NCBI RefSeq assembly: GCF_018224955.1
Contig: NZ_JAGTUU010000003.1
Location: 496,001-560,000 of the forward strand
DNA: 64,000 nucleotides
Source of the DNA: Thetidibacter halocola
Lineage (GTDB): Bacteria; Pseudomonadota; Alphaproteobacteria; Rhodobacterales; Rhodobacteraceae
Direction of reading: 5' to 3'
The notes beneath the pieces are model-generated. The model was given only the letters and a program-made list of their open reading frames with translations. It had not been told where the DNA came from and searched no databases. The first letter of the stretch is position 1. Each line of letters begins with the position of its first letter. Positions 46,673 through 54,978 of this stretch are shown piece after piece. Made by a program: the position numbers and the translations under genes.

Positions 46673-47794
46673 ATCGGCGTGGAATTCCTCGACCAGATGG
46701 GCGACCACGGCGCGCATCTGGCCTTCGTGACCGGCGCCCTTGCGCTGCGCCTCGGCCAGCGCAGCGCGCTGGCGGGTAGCGCTGTTGCCGTCGCGGGCGA
46801 TGGCGCGGGCGCGGTCCAGTTGCGGCAGGCAGCGCAGGATGCCGGCGTCCTCCTCGATCAGTTGCGTCAGTTCATCGACCAGTTCAGGCATCGGCACGAT
46901 GGCGCCGCGGCCATAGTCGATCAGCCCCTCTGACGTGCCATAGCGTTGCGCGCGCCAGCGATTCTCGCCGATCAGGAAATTGTCGTAGATCCGCCAGCGC
47001 TGGTTGCGCAGCCGCAGCCGCCAGAGCATCCGCAGGATGCACTGGTTCAGTGCCGCCAGCGTCAGAGTGTCCTCGAGGCGTGGCTGCACGTCCATGATGC
47101 GCGATTCCAGCGTCGGGAAGCGAGACGAGGGGCGCATGTCCCACCAGATTTTCGACGAGTCCTCGATTACGCCGAGATCGACGAGGATCTGCACCGAGCG
47201 TTCGTAATCCTCCCAATTGTCGAAACGCGGCGGCAGGCCGGTGCGGGGCAGGTTGTCGAAGACCGAGATCCGGTAGGAGGCGAGGTTCGTATCCTCGCCC
47301 TGCCAGAAGGGCGATGAGGTGGACAGCGCCAGCAGATGTGGCAGGAAATAGGTCGCCTGGCGCATCAGGTCGGCGCGCAGCGGGTTCGCGTCCAGGCCTA
47401 CATGCACATGCATGCCGCAGATCAGCATCCGCCGCACCACGCCGCCCAGCGCCCGGCTGAGGTCGTTGTAGCGCTGCTTGTCTGTGTGATGCTGGGTCTT
47501 CCAGTCGGCGAAAGGATGGCAGGAGGCGGCGATCGGGGCGAGGTTATGCGCCTTGGCGCAGCGCGCCACGGTGGCGCGCAACCGCCGCAGATCCTCGCGC
47601 GCCTCGCCGATGTCGGCGCAGGGGCGGGTGCCGATCTCTATCTGGCATTGCAGGAATTCCGGGCTGACCTGATCCTCGAGTTCTGCGGCGCAGGCCTCCA
47701 TCAGGCCGGGCGGCGCCTGGGCGAGGGCATAGCTGTCGAGATCGACCAAAAGGTATTCCTCCTCGATCCCGATGGTGAAGGGCGGTTCCTGCAT
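46667..47794 (-). CDS. Carboxylate-amine ligase, YbdK/GCS2 family
   Basis: 375 residues from ATG 47794. GCS2 family: [20 protein letters not shown] at the N terminus, [43 protein letters not shown] and [20 protein letters not shown]. It uses ATP to join a carboxylate, probably glutamate, to an amine. E. coli YbdK has weak glutamate-cysteine ligase activity, but true substrates are often unknown. It follows the two small paralogous genes on the same strand after 47 bases. Confidence 0.9.
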   Translation of the reverse strand: MQEPPFTIGIEEEYLLVDLDSYALAQAPPGLMEACAAELEDQVSPEFLQCQIEIGTRPCADIGEAREDLRRLRATVARCAKAHNLAPIAASCHPFADWKTQHHTDKQRYNDLSRALGGVVRRMLICGMHVHVGLDANPLRADLMRQATYFLPHLLALSTSSPFWQGEDTNLASYRISVFDNLPRTGLPPRFDNWEDYERSVQILVDLGVIEDSSKIWWDMRPSSRFPTLESRIMDVQPRLEDTLTLAALNQCILRMLWRLRLRNQRWRIYDNFLIGENRWRAQRYGTSEGLIDYGRGAIVPMPELVDELTQLIEEDAGILRCLPQLDRARAIARDGNSATRQRAALAEAQRKGAGHEGQMRAVVAHLVEEFHADL

Positions 47795-47841
47795 GCCTGT
47801 CCTTCCGTTTGGCGCAGGTCCACGAAACCAGAGCGGAGCCT

Positions 47842-48261
47842 TTACGGCAAGGGCGGTTCGATGTCGAACTCGGGCCTGTCCCCGATCCGGAGAAAGGCAA
47901 AGGCCTCGGCGCGGCTGCGAAAGACGCCCACCGCGTGTCGCAGGGTGCCGTCGCCGGTCGATTGATACATTCGCGCCACGCCGAAGGCGACGTCGCTGGG
48001 GGCATAGAGCGCGGTGAGGGCGCCGTCCCGGCGCGGTGGCGCCTGACGGGTGAGCCACCCGACATGCGACAGCATGCGCCCGAAATCCACGTCGAAACGG
48101 GCGACTCGCGAGAAATCGACGAAATACTGGTGATCCGGATTGGCCTGCGGGTCGGTGCGCATGGCGATCAGGGTCGCCATGGTCTCGGCGGTCGTGATGG
48201 TGCCCCAGTGCTGGAACACCACCAGGTTGTCCCCGGGAAAGATCCTGTAGGTGCACGGCAC
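47842..48261 (-). CDS. Unknown small protein, paralogue A
   Basis: 139 residues from GTG 48261, chosen because ACGGAGG lies 8 bases upstream; an in-frame ATG at 48354 has no such site. No signal peptide. A single alpha/beta domain: [16 protein letters not shown], then [35 protein letters not shown] and [14 protein letters not shown]. It resembles the neighbouring protein at 48445-48876 over its length (DP-x-P, F-x-D, PSD-x-FG-x-AR-x-x-Q). The fold could be STAS- or PAS-like, but I cannot assign it. Confidence 0.75.
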   Translation of the reverse strand: MPCTYRIFPGDNLVVFQHWGTITTAETMATLIAMRTDPQANPDHQYFVDFSRVARFDVDFGRMLSHVGWLTRQAPPRRDGALTALYAPSDVAFGVARMYQSTGDGTLRHAVGVFRSRAEAFAFLRIGDRPEFDIEPPLP

Positions 48262-48444
48262 GCGTGTTGCCTCCGTCGTGTTGTCTGGTTTCCGGTTGCC
48301 GAAGGGTTGCGTCCAAGGCCTGTCCAAACCGGTGCTTTCCAAGATAATCTGCAAGCGTCTCTCGCCATTTCAACGGGTTTTCGCGCAGATTTCCAGTAGG
48401 GTCAGTCCGGCCGGAGGCGCCATGCAAGGCGTGTCGGGCTCCGG

Positions 48445-48876
48445 TCAGATCGGCGTGAATCCGGCCTCGTGTTCGAGGTCGGCAAGGGTCGTGTCATGGA
48501 TGCCGGCGGCCTTCAGTGCCTGCGTCTCCGTGCGTGCGATATGGAAGGTGAAATGCGTCAGCGGCTCGATCACCTGCTGCATGATCCGGGCCATGCCAAA
48601 GCTCAGGTCAGACGGACAAATCAGCACGCTGTTTACTGGCCGGTCGAACAGCGCGAGCACGTGGCGCAACCGATGCGCGGCGCCGATGATCTCGAGAAAG
48701 CCAGAGTTGATCTCTGTCAGGCCACGCGCGTCGGTGAGGAACGTGTAGGTCGGATCGAAGGCTGGATCCTGCGTGTAGCGGATCAGCGCCCGCTCGGATT
48801 CGATGGTATGCAGAACCCCACAGAGTCGGAAATGAACAAGGCGACGGTCTTTGCAAATCGCCATGTCCACCAGCAT
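48445..48876 (-). CDS. Unknown small protein, paralogue B
   Basis: 143 residues from ATG 48876 (ATG 48864 is possible). It shares with paralogue A the pattern [20 protein letters not shown] (strand start), [36 protein letters not shown] and a C-terminal amphipathic helix ([13 protein letters not shown]). Cytosolic, no cofactor motif. It lies 183 bases upstream of A with a separate start, so they may form one transcript with the YbdK-type ligase. Function unknown. Confidence 0.75.
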   Translation of the reverse strand: MLVDMAICKDRRLVHFRLCGVLHTIESERALIRYTQDPAFDPTYTFLTDARGLTEINSGFLEIIGAAHRLRHVLALFDRPVNSVLICPSDLSFGMARIMQQVIEPLTHFTFHIARTETQALKAAGIHDTTLADLEHEAGFTPI

Positions 48877-48964
48877 GTGCTTGCCATTCCTGCAGATTCT
48901 TCCTGTCCCCGGTTCTTGATAAAGAGAGGATTACCTAGCGTAAAGCGTCAAACGCACGCAGAGG

Positions 48965-48996
48965 GAGACGCGGGCGATTTTACTCGCCCGCGTCTC
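48965..48996 (-). terminator. Stem-loop downstream of mmsA
   Basis: GAGACGCGGGCGA and TCGCCCGCGTCTC form a perfect 13-bp stem around a 6-base loop, 7 bases beyond the mmsA stop. No T tract on the minus strand. Confidence 0.6.
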
Positions 48997-49002
48997 TTGC
49001 AA

Positions 49003-50502
49003 TCAGTCCATCGCCTTGAAGTTGAACGCGGCGCCGTCCTTGATGCCCGAGAACCAGCGCGCTGTGACGGTCTTGGTCCGCGTGTAGAAGCGGAAGGCGT
49101 CGGGGCCATACTGGTTCAGGTCGCCGAAGGCCGATTTCTTCCATCCGCCGAACGTATGGTAGGACAGCGGCACCGGGATCGGGAAGTTGATGCCCACCAT
49201 GCCCACGTTGACGCGGCTTGCGAAATCGCGCGCGGTGTCGCCATCGGCGGTGAAGATCGCGGTGCCGTTGCCATAGGGGTTGTCCATGGTCAGCTTGAGT
49301 GCTTCCTCGTAGCTGCCGGCGCGCACCTGGCTCAGGACCGGGCCAAAGATCTCTTCCTTGTAGATGTCCATGTCGGGCGTGACGTTGTCGAAGAACGACG
49401 GCCCCACGAAGAACCCGTTTTCGTAGCCCTGCAGGCTGAAGCCCCGGCCGTCGACCAGCAGTTTCGCGCCCTGCTTGACGCCGCTGTCGATCAGGCCCTC
49501 GATACGGGCCTTGGCCTGCGCGGTGATGACGGGGCCGTAATCCACGTCGTCGCCAGCGGTGTAGGGGCCGACCTTCAGCTTTTCGATGCGCGGCACCAGC
49601 CTTTCGACCAGCGCCTCGGCGGTCTTTTCGCCGACAGGGACAGCCACCGAGATCGCCATGCAGCGTTCGCCCGCAGCACCGAACCCGGCGCCCACCAGTG
49701 CGTCCGCCGCCTTGTCCATGTCGGCGTCGGGCATGATGATCATGTGGTTCTTTGCGCCGCCGAAGCACTGGGCGCGCTTGCCGTTGCTGGCCGCGCGGCC
49801 ATAGATGTATTGCGCGATCGGGGTCGAGCCGACAAAGCCCACGGCCTGCACCGTCTCGTTGTCGAGGATCGCGTCCACCGCTTCCTTGTCGCCGTTCACG
49901 ACCTGGAGCACGCCATCGGGCAGACCGGCCTCCTTCAGCAGTTCCGCCAGGCGGATCGAGGTCGAGGGGCAGCGCTCGGACGGTTTCAGGATCATGGCGT
50001 TGCCGCAGGACAGCGCCGGGGCCATCTTCCACAGCGGGATCATGGCGGGGAAGTTGAACGGCGTGATGCCGGCAACGACGCCCAGCGGCTGGCGCATGGA
50101 ATAGAGGTCGATGCCCGGGCCGCCAGAGTCGGTGAACTCGCCCTTGAGCAGCGAGGGAGCGCCCATGCAGACCTCGACCACTTCGAGACCGCGCTGCACG
50201 TCGCCGCGCCCGTCGGGCAGGGTCTTGCCATGCTCGCGGCTGACCAGTTCGGCCAGTTCGTCCATGTGCTCGTTGATCAGCTGGCCGAACTTCATCATCA
50301 CGCGGGCGCGGCGCTGCGGGTTGGTGGCACCCCAGCCAACCTGCGCCTCGGCGGCGGCGGCGACGGCCGCATTCATTTCCTCGACCGAGGCCAGCGGCAC
50401 CTTTGCCTGAATTTCGCCCGTGGCGGGGTTGTAGACATCGGCAAAGCGGCCCGACGTGCCCTTGACGCGCTGGCCGTTGATGTAATGCGAAAGCTCTTCC
50501 AT
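49003..50502 (-). CDS. mmsA: CoA-acylating methylmalonate-semialdehyde dehydrogenase
   Basis: 499 residues from ATG 50502, preceded by GGAGGAGTCTC. ALDH superfamily, MmsA type: MEELSHYINGQRVKGTSGRF, TPFNFPAMIPLW, VGFVGSTPIAQYIY and catalytic Cys in GFGAAGERCMAIS; the usual general-base Glu is replaced in this CoA-dependent branch. It converts methylmalonate semialdehyde to propionyl-CoA, the step after the MmsB dehydrogenase encoded near 42 kb, and also acts in myo-inositol breakdown. It is divergent from a LysR regulator. Confidence 0.94.
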   Translation of the reverse strand: MEELSHYINGQRVKGTSGRFADVYNPATGEIQAKVPLASVEEMNAAVAAAAEAQVGWGATNPQRRARVMMKFGQLINEHMDELAELVSREHGKTLPDGRGDVQRGLEVVEVCMGAPSLLKGEFTDSGGPGIDLYSMRQPLGVVAGITPFNFPAMIPLWKMAPALSCGNAMILKPSERCPSTSIRLAELLKEAGLPDGVLQVVNGDKEAVDAILDNETVQAVGFVGSTPIAQYIYGRAASNGKRAQCFGGAKNHMIIMPDADMDKAADALVGAGFGAAGERCMAISVAVPVGEKTAEALVERLVPRIEKLKVGPYTAGDDVDYGPVITAQAKARIEGLIDSGVKQGAKLLVDGRGFSLQGYENGFFVGPSFFDNVTPDMDIYKEEIFGPVLSQVRAGSYEEALKLTMDNPYGNGTAIFTADGDTARDFASRVNVGMVGINFPIPVPLSYHTFGGWKKSAFGDLNQYGPDAFRFYTRTKTVTARWFSGIKDGAAFNFKAMD

Positions 50503-50535
50503 GAGACTCCTCCTGTGGTTGCCTGCAGGATACAT

Positions 50536-50589
50536 TTGCAAAAATGCCGGGAACAGGGGTAATCCGGCAAAAGGGTTTTGCATTAATGC
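50536..50589. promoter_or_regulatory. Paired repeat between mmsA and the LysR gene
   Basis: TTGCAAAAATGC (50536-50547) and TTGCATTAATGC (50578-50589), both TTGCA-N3-ATGC, start 42 bases apart, four helical turns. The second contains the perfect palindrome GCATTAATGC. Candidate LysR sites. Confidence 0.55.
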
Positions 50590-50599
50590 GGGTATTGCG

Positions 50600-51496
50600 A
50601 TGAGAGACAGCTGGGACGACCTGCGCATTTTCCTTGCCGTGGCGCGGGGGGAAAGCCTGTCTGCGGCGGCCAAGGCGCTGCGGATGGACCCGGGAACGGC
50701 CGGGCGCCGTGTGGCGCGGCTGGAGGCGGCGATGGGCGCGGCGCTGTTCGCCAAGAGCCCGCAGGGCTACGCCCTGACAGAGGCTGGCGCGCGGTTCCTG
50801 CGTCATGCCGAAGAGGCGGAACAGGCCTTCTCGCTGGCGCGCGAAGCGGTGCAGGGCCGGTCCGAGGGGCTGTCGGGGCAGATCCGCATCGGTGCGCCGG
50901 ATGGCTGCGCCAATTTCCTGCTGCCGCAGGTCTGCGCCCGCATCGTCGACGCCAACCCCGACCTCGAGGTGCAGATCGTCGCCCTGCCGCGCGTGGTGAA
51001 CCTCAGCCGGCGCGAGGCCGACATGGCCATCGCCGTCTCGGCGCCCACGGCGGGGCGGCTGGTCGTGCAGAAGATGACCGATTATCGCCTGCATCTTGCG
51101 GCAAGCGACGCCTATCTTGCGAAAAACGCCCCGATCCGCGGCGTTGCGGACCTGCGTCACCACCGGATGGTGGGCTATATCCCCGACATGATCTTCGACA
51201 AGGAACTGGACTACCTCTCGGACCTGGGCGTGCAGCACTTGCCGCTGGCCTCCAACTCCGTCTCGGTCCAGTTCCACTGGATCCGGCAGGGCGCGGGGCT
51301 GGGGATCGTGCACGATTTCGCGCTGCCCGCCGCCACCGGCATGAGCCGCGTGTTGGCCGACCAGGTCAGCCTGACGCGCAGCTTCTACCTGGTGCGCCAT
51401 GCCGATGACCGGCGGCTGGAACGGATGAACCGCTTTGCCGCCGCGCTGGTCGAGGGCGTGCGGCAGGAATTGCAACGTCTGGAAGGTCTTGCTTGA
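50600..51496 (+). CDS. LysR-family regulator divergent from mmsA
   Basis: 298 residues from ATG 50600. The N-terminal winged helix-turn-helix is WDDLRIFLAVARGESLSAAA and AGRRVARLEAAMGAALFAKS; the C-terminal part is a co-inducer domain beginning LSGQIRIGAPDGCANFLLPQ. The divergent position 97 bases from mmsA is the standard arrangement for a LysR activator and its target, here valine or inositol catabolism. Co-inducer unknown. Confidence 0.88.
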   Translation: MRDSWDDLRIFLAVARGESLSAAAKALRMDPGTAGRRVARLEAAMGAALFAKSPQGYALTEAGARFLRHAEEAEQAFSLAREAVQGRSEGLSGQIRIGAPDGCANFLLPQVCARIVDANPDLEVQIVALPRVVNLSRREADMAIAVSAPTAGRLVVQKMTDYRLHLAASDAYLAKNAPIRGVADLRHHRMVGYIPDMIFDKELDYLSDLGVQHLPLASNSVSVQFHWIRQGAGLGIVHDFALPAATGMSRVLADQVSLTRSFYLVRHADDRRLERMNRFAAALVEGVRQELQRLEGLA

Positions 51497-51556
51497 CAGA
51501 GCGGTATACCGCGGTGGACCCTGACCTTACAGCCTCGTGACAGCAGGGAGGGTCGC

Positions 51557-51991
51557 ATGCAGGTCCAGAACATCCTCAAGAGCAAGGGCTCGGACGGCGT
51601 CGTCACCGTGCCGCCCGGCACCACGATCTCGGCGGCCGCCAGGATCCTGACCGAGAAACGCATCGGCACGGTCGTGATCTCGAGCGACGGTGAGACCGCC
51701 GACGGCATCCTGTCGGAACGTGACATCGTGCGGGAACTGGCCAACCGCGGTGGCGGTTGCCTGACCGAGTCGGTGGACAGCTACATGACGCGAAACCTGC
51801 AAACCTGCACCCGGGCCGATCTGGCCGACGACGTGCTGGCGCGCATGACCGAAGGCCGCTTTCGCCACATGCCCGTGGTCGAGGACGGCAAGATGGTCGG
51901 CCTCATCACGCTGGGCGACGTGGTCAAGGCGCGGCTCAGCGAACTGGCGATGGAGAAGAACGCCCTCGAAGGCATGATCATGGGGTATTGA
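51557..51991 (+). CDS. Tandem CBS-domain protein
   Basis: 144 residues, start after CAGGGAGGGTCGC. Two CBS motifs: TVPPGTTISAAARILTEKRI with GTVVISSDGETADGILSERD, and the second with VLARMTEGRFRHMPVVEDGK and GLITLGDVVKARL. CBS pairs bind adenosyl ligands (AMP, ATP or SAM). No catalytic domain is attached, so it probably acts as a sensor or regulator of another protein. It precedes coaD by 98 bases. Confidence 0.9.
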   Translation: MQVQNILKSKGSDGVVTVPPGTTISAAARILTEKRIGTVVISSDGETADGILSERDIVRELANRGGGCLTESVDSYMTRNLQTCTRADLADDVLARMTEGRFRHMPVVEDGKMVGLITLGDVVKARLSELAMEKNALEGMIMGY

Positions 51992-52089
51992 GCCTTTCGC
52001 CTTGCAATCCGTCACGCAATAATGTTGCGTGCGCCCCGTGGGGCGGGCGGCATGGCCTGCGCCCCGGGGGACAGCGGAAGGGAGCATCC

Positions 52090-52605
52090 ATGCGCATCGG
52101 CCTATATCCGGGCACCTTCGATCCGATCACCAAGGGTCACATCGACATCATCCGGCGGGCCGCGCTTCTGGTCGACAGGTTGGTCATCGGTGTCGCGATC
52201 AACCGCGACAAGGGCCCGCTTTTCTCGCTCGAGGAACGCGTGGCGATGCTTGAGGCCGAGGTCGCGAGCCTGTCCGAACGCTTTGACACCGAATTCATCG
52301 TGCATCCGTTCGAGAACCTGCTGATCGACTGCGCCCGCGACGTGGGCGCCTCGATCATCATCCGCGGGCTGCGCGCCGTGGCCGATTTCGAATACGAATT
52401 CCAGATGGTCGGCATGAACCGGGCGCTGGACGATTCGGTCGAGACCGTCTTTCTGATGGCCGAGGCGCGGCACCAGGCCATCGCCTCCAAACTGGTCAAG
52501 GAAATCGCGCGGCTGGGCGGGGACGTGTCGAAATTCGTCACGCCCCCGGTCAAGGTCGCGCTGGACGCACGGTTTTCGGGCTGCGCCGCGCCGCGCGCGC
52601 GCTGA
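52090..52605 (+). CDS. coaD: Phosphopantetheine adenylyltransferase
   Basis: 171 residues from ATG 52090 after GGAAGGGAGCATCC. Nucleotidyltransferase fold: MRIGLYPGTFDPITKGHIDI with the (T/H)xGH motif, SIIIRGLRAVADFEYEFQM, and the ISSS-type loop replaced by ASKLVKEIARLGGDVSKFV. It transfers AMP from ATP to 4'-phosphopantetheine, the penultimate step of coenzyme A synthesis. The C terminus (ALDARFSGCAAPRAR) is slightly extended. Confidence 0.95.
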   Translation: MRIGLYPGTFDPITKGHIDIIRRAALLVDRLVIGVAINRDKGPLFSLEERVAMLEAEVASLSERFDTEFIVHPFENLLIDCARDVGASIIIRGLRAVADFEYEFQMVGMNRALDDSVETVFLMAEARHQAIASKLVKEIARLGGDVSKFVTPPVKVALDARFSGCAAPRAR

Positions 52606-52662
52606 CGGAATCGTAACCCCTGTGCGCGACAGTCCAGGACGGACAAGCGAAAGGGGGCTTTC

Positions 52663-53082
52663 ATGGATGTGACAAACGGTGGGTCTGCGGCGCTCTGCTG
52701 CGGCGGCAAGGGCAATGGCCGCGCGGTCGGCCACATGGCAAAGGCCGCGGTGGCCGAGGCGCGCGCGGCGGGGGCGGAACTGCCTGCCAATGCGCAGGGG
52801 CTCGCGGCCTCCGGCATCGCGCGCGGGATGGACGTGATGGCGATGCTGGCCGCCTACGGGCCGCCGCCTGTCGCCAGTCCGGAACCCACGCCCGATCTCG
52901 GGGTGGATCCGGCAGAAGCCTTACCGGCCACGAACGCGCCAGGCGAGGAGGCGGCGGTCGAGACGGCCGAACCCGAGGCCGGGATGGCGTCGGGCGAGGC
53001 CGTGACGGGCTATGCTGCGTCGGTCGGCATCCTGTCGGTCACGGCCTCGGAAACCGCGCTGCAACTTCTGCAAGCGGTCTGA
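52663..53082 (+). CDS. Hypothetical Ala/Glu/Pro-rich protein
   Basis: 139 residues. AAAGGGGGCTTTC precedes the ATG. The N terminus has LCCGGKGNGRAVGHMAKAA, then a low-complexity acidic Pro/Ala/Glu middle (PPPVASPEPTPDLGVDPAEA) and a helical end. No signal peptide or known domain. The CCGGKGNG start could bind a nucleotide or metal, but nothing supports that further. Possibly co-transcribed with coaD. Confidence 0.55.
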   Translation: MDVTNGGSAALCCGGKGNGRAVGHMAKAAVAEARAAGAELPANAQGLAASGIARGMDVMAMLAAYGPPPVASPEPTPDLGVDPAEALPATNAPGEEAAVETAEPEAGMASGEAVTGYAASVGILSVTASETALQLLQAV

Positions 53083-53094
53083 GCGCGTGGCGCG

Positions 53095-53253
53095 TCAGCC
53101 ATAGACGGCGTGGCGCGCCACGTCCTCTTCGTGGCCCTCGATATCAAGGTCGCGGCGGACGCTCATGGGCAGGGCGCGCAGTTCGTTGCGCGTGCGCAGG
53201 AAACGGGCGCGCCGTTCGGCGCGGTCGATCAGGGTGGCGATCATCGTGGTCAT
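53095..53253 (-). CDS. DUF1127-like small basic protein
   Basis: 52 residues from ATG 53253: MTTMIATLIDRAERRARFLR, then TRNELRALPMSVRRDLDIEG, ending HEEDVARHAVYG. The Arg-rich N half and the (R/Y)xEL-x-x-L...RDL-x-I...D pattern match DUF1127 proteins, which in alphaproteobacteria affect phosphate, carbon and RNA metabolism. It faces the coaD-side gene tail to tail (12 bases between the stops). Confidence 0.7.
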   Translation of the reverse strand: MTTMIATLIDRAERRARFLRTRNELRALPMSVRRDLDIEGHEEDVARHAVYG

Positions 53254-53433
53254 GGTTCTGTCCTCGGTCTGATTTCGTTACCGCAAACATAGTGAGGCGG
53301 CGCCGCCAGAGGACCGCCACGAACCGTAACCCGCCTTGCGATCCGTGCATGGCGGCGCGCTGGATGGCAGTCGTCAACCTCCCGTTAAGCACAAAGCGTC
53401 AAGATTTTCGCATTGTGAGTCAGGAGGGTCGCG

Positions 53434-53682
53434 ATGAACATTCTCCCGAACGCGGGGTTCCAGCGCCGGACAGCGCCGCGCCCATCCCGCCGGGCCAAGG
53501 CGTCGGACGGCACGGACAACGCCGAGGACACGGCGCGTGAACAGGCCACCAGCGTCGCGCCATCCGGCAGCCCGCATGTCCTGACCACGAGAACGCTGGT
53601 GCCCTCCATGCCGAAGTCCGGAACCGGAAAAAGGGCCGCGGCCGGCTATCACGCCGCCCGCGGCCCGATCTCGGCCAACTGA
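53434..53682 (+). CDS. Possible small basic protein
   Basis: 82 residues; CAGGAGGGTCGC precedes the ATG, which is the main support. Rich in Arg, Ala, Ser and Thr, low complexity, no signal peptide, no recognisable family. The composition resembles the neighbouring intergenic DNA, so it may be non-coding. It ends 9 bases before the convergent gap gene. Confidence 0.35.
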   Translation: MNILPNAGFQRRTAPRPSRRAKASDGTDNAEDTAREQATSVAPSGSPHVLTTRTLVPSMPKSGTGKRAAAGYHAARGPISAN

Positions 53683-53691
53683 AAGCCGTGC

Positions 53692-54693
53692 TCAGATCAG
53701 CTTGCCCATCGCCACGGCGGTATCCGCCATGCGGTTGGAAAAGCCCCACTCGTTATCATACCAGGTCAGGATGCGCACCATCGTGCCGTCCATGACCTTG
53801 GTCTGGTCGGTGGCGAAGATCGAGGAATGCGGGTCGTGGTTGAAGTCGATCGAGACATTGGGCCGGTCGGTATAGCCCAGCACGCCCTTCAGCGGCCCGT
53901 TGGCCGCGGCGCGGATCGCGTCGTTGATCTCGGCCACGCTGGTTGCGCGGGATGCCTCGAAGGTCAGGTCGACCACCGAGACATTGGGCGTCGGCACCCG
54001 GATCGCGACGCCGTCGAGCTTGCCATTGAGTTCCGGCAGCACAAGGCCCACGGCCTTGGCCGCGCCGGTGCTGGTCGGGATCATCGACAGCGCTGCGGCG
54101 CGGGCGCGGTAGAGATCCTTGTGCATCGTGTCCAGCGTCGGCTGGTCGCCGGTGTAGGAATGCACCGTCGTCATGAAGCCGCGGGTGATGCCGATCGTGT
54201 CGTTCAGCACCTTGGCCACCGGCGACAGGCAGTTCGTCGTGCAGGACGCGTTCGAGACAATGATGTCATCCTTCGTCAGCACGTCGTGGTTGACGCCGTA
54301 AACGATGGTCTTGTCGGCATTGGTGCCGGGGGCCGAGATCAGAACGCGCTTGGCACCGGTTTCGAGATGCGCCTCGCACTTGTCCCGCGCGGTGAAGATG
54401 CCGGTGCATTCCAGGATGATGTCCACGTCACCCCAGGGAAGTTCCGCCGGGTTGCGGATCGCGGTCACGCGCATCGGCCCGCGGCCCACGTCGATCCAGT
54501 CGTCACCGGTCGTCACCTCGGCCGGAAAGCGGCCATGCACGCTGTCGAATTGCAGCAGGTGGGCGTTGGTCTCGACCGGGCCCAGGTCGTTGATCGCGAC
54601 CACCTCGATATCGGTGCGGCCCGATTCGAGGATTCCGCGCAGGACGTTGCGCCCGATCCGGCCGAACCCGTTGATGGCAACCTTGACAGTCAT
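53692..54693 (-). CDS. gap: Glyceraldehyde-3-phosphate dehydrogenase, type I
   Basis: 333 residues. NAD-binding start [20 protein letters not shown], catalytic [12 protein letters not shown] with nucleophile Cys, catalytic His in [10 protein letters not shown], and the C-terminal [12 protein letters not shown]. It interconverts glyceraldehyde 3-phosphate and 1,3-bisphosphoglycerate. The upstream palindrome (54722-54735) is shared with eno, indicating common regulation. No pgk or tkt follows, unlike some gap operons. Confidence 0.96.
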   Translation of the reverse strand: MTVKVAINGFGRIGRNVLRGILESGRTDIEVVAINDLGPVETNAHLLQFDSVHGRFPAEVTTGDDWIDVGRGPMRVTAIRNPAELPWGDVDIILECTGIFTARDKCEAHLETGAKRVLISAPGTNADKTIVYGVNHDVLTKDDIIVSNASCTTNCLSPVAKVLNDTIGITRGFMTTVHSYTGDQPTLDTMHKDLYRARAAALSMIPTSTGAAKAVGLVLPELNGKLDGVAIRVPTPNVSVVDLTFEASRATSVAEINDAIRAAANGPLKGVLGYTDRPNVSIDFNHDPHSSIFATDQTKVMDGTMVRILTWYDNEWGFSNRMADTAVAMGKLI

Positions 54694-54721
54694 GGAAATC
54701 TCCCTTTCCCGGTGTGGGTGA

Positions 54722-54735
54722 TGTTACCGCTAACA
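54722..54735. promoter_or_regulatory. LacI-type operator upstream of gap (CceR-like)
   Basis: TGTTACCGCTAACA, 29 bases before the gap start. Same TGTTANCGNTAACA pattern as the eno site at 24568-24581. Confidence 0.65.
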
Positions 54736-54766
54736 AGCAAAGCGGCGTTGGAAAGTCAACCGGTCG

Positions 54767-54910
54767 TCAGCGCCAGAAGGCCAGCCAGTCCAGCAGGACG
54801 AACAGCTTGCGGGCCAGGAAAAGCAGGGCGCGCGCATCTGCAAGGACGTAGTCGGCGACCGCGCCGCCGACCAGCACGAGCCCCAGAATGATCGCAAGGC
54901 GGTTGGTCAT
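54767..54910 (-). CDS. Small single-pass membrane protein
   Basis: 47 residues from ATG 54910: MTNRLAIILGLVLVGGAVAD, YVLADARALLFLARKLF, VLLDWLAFWR. One clear hydrophobic segment at the N terminus and a second amphipathic aromatic stretch. It lies 73 bases upstream of gap on the same strand, so it may be the first gene of that transcript or a separate unit; the gap operator falls between them. Function unknown. Confidence 0.6.
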   Translation of the reverse strand: MTNRLAIILGLVLVGGAVADYVLADARALLFLARKLFVLLDWLAFWR

Positions 54911-54953
54911 CACGCAAGTCCCTGTCCCTTGCGCCCGTTTGTGCCAGAGGGCG

Positions 54954-54973
54954 GGGGCGCTGTCACGCGCCCC
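54954..54973 (-). terminator. Stem-loop downstream of ornithine cyclodeaminase
   Basis: GGGGCGC and GCGCCCC with a 6-base loop, just beyond the stop; no T tract. Confidence 0.4.
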
Positions 54974-54978
54974 TTGGC

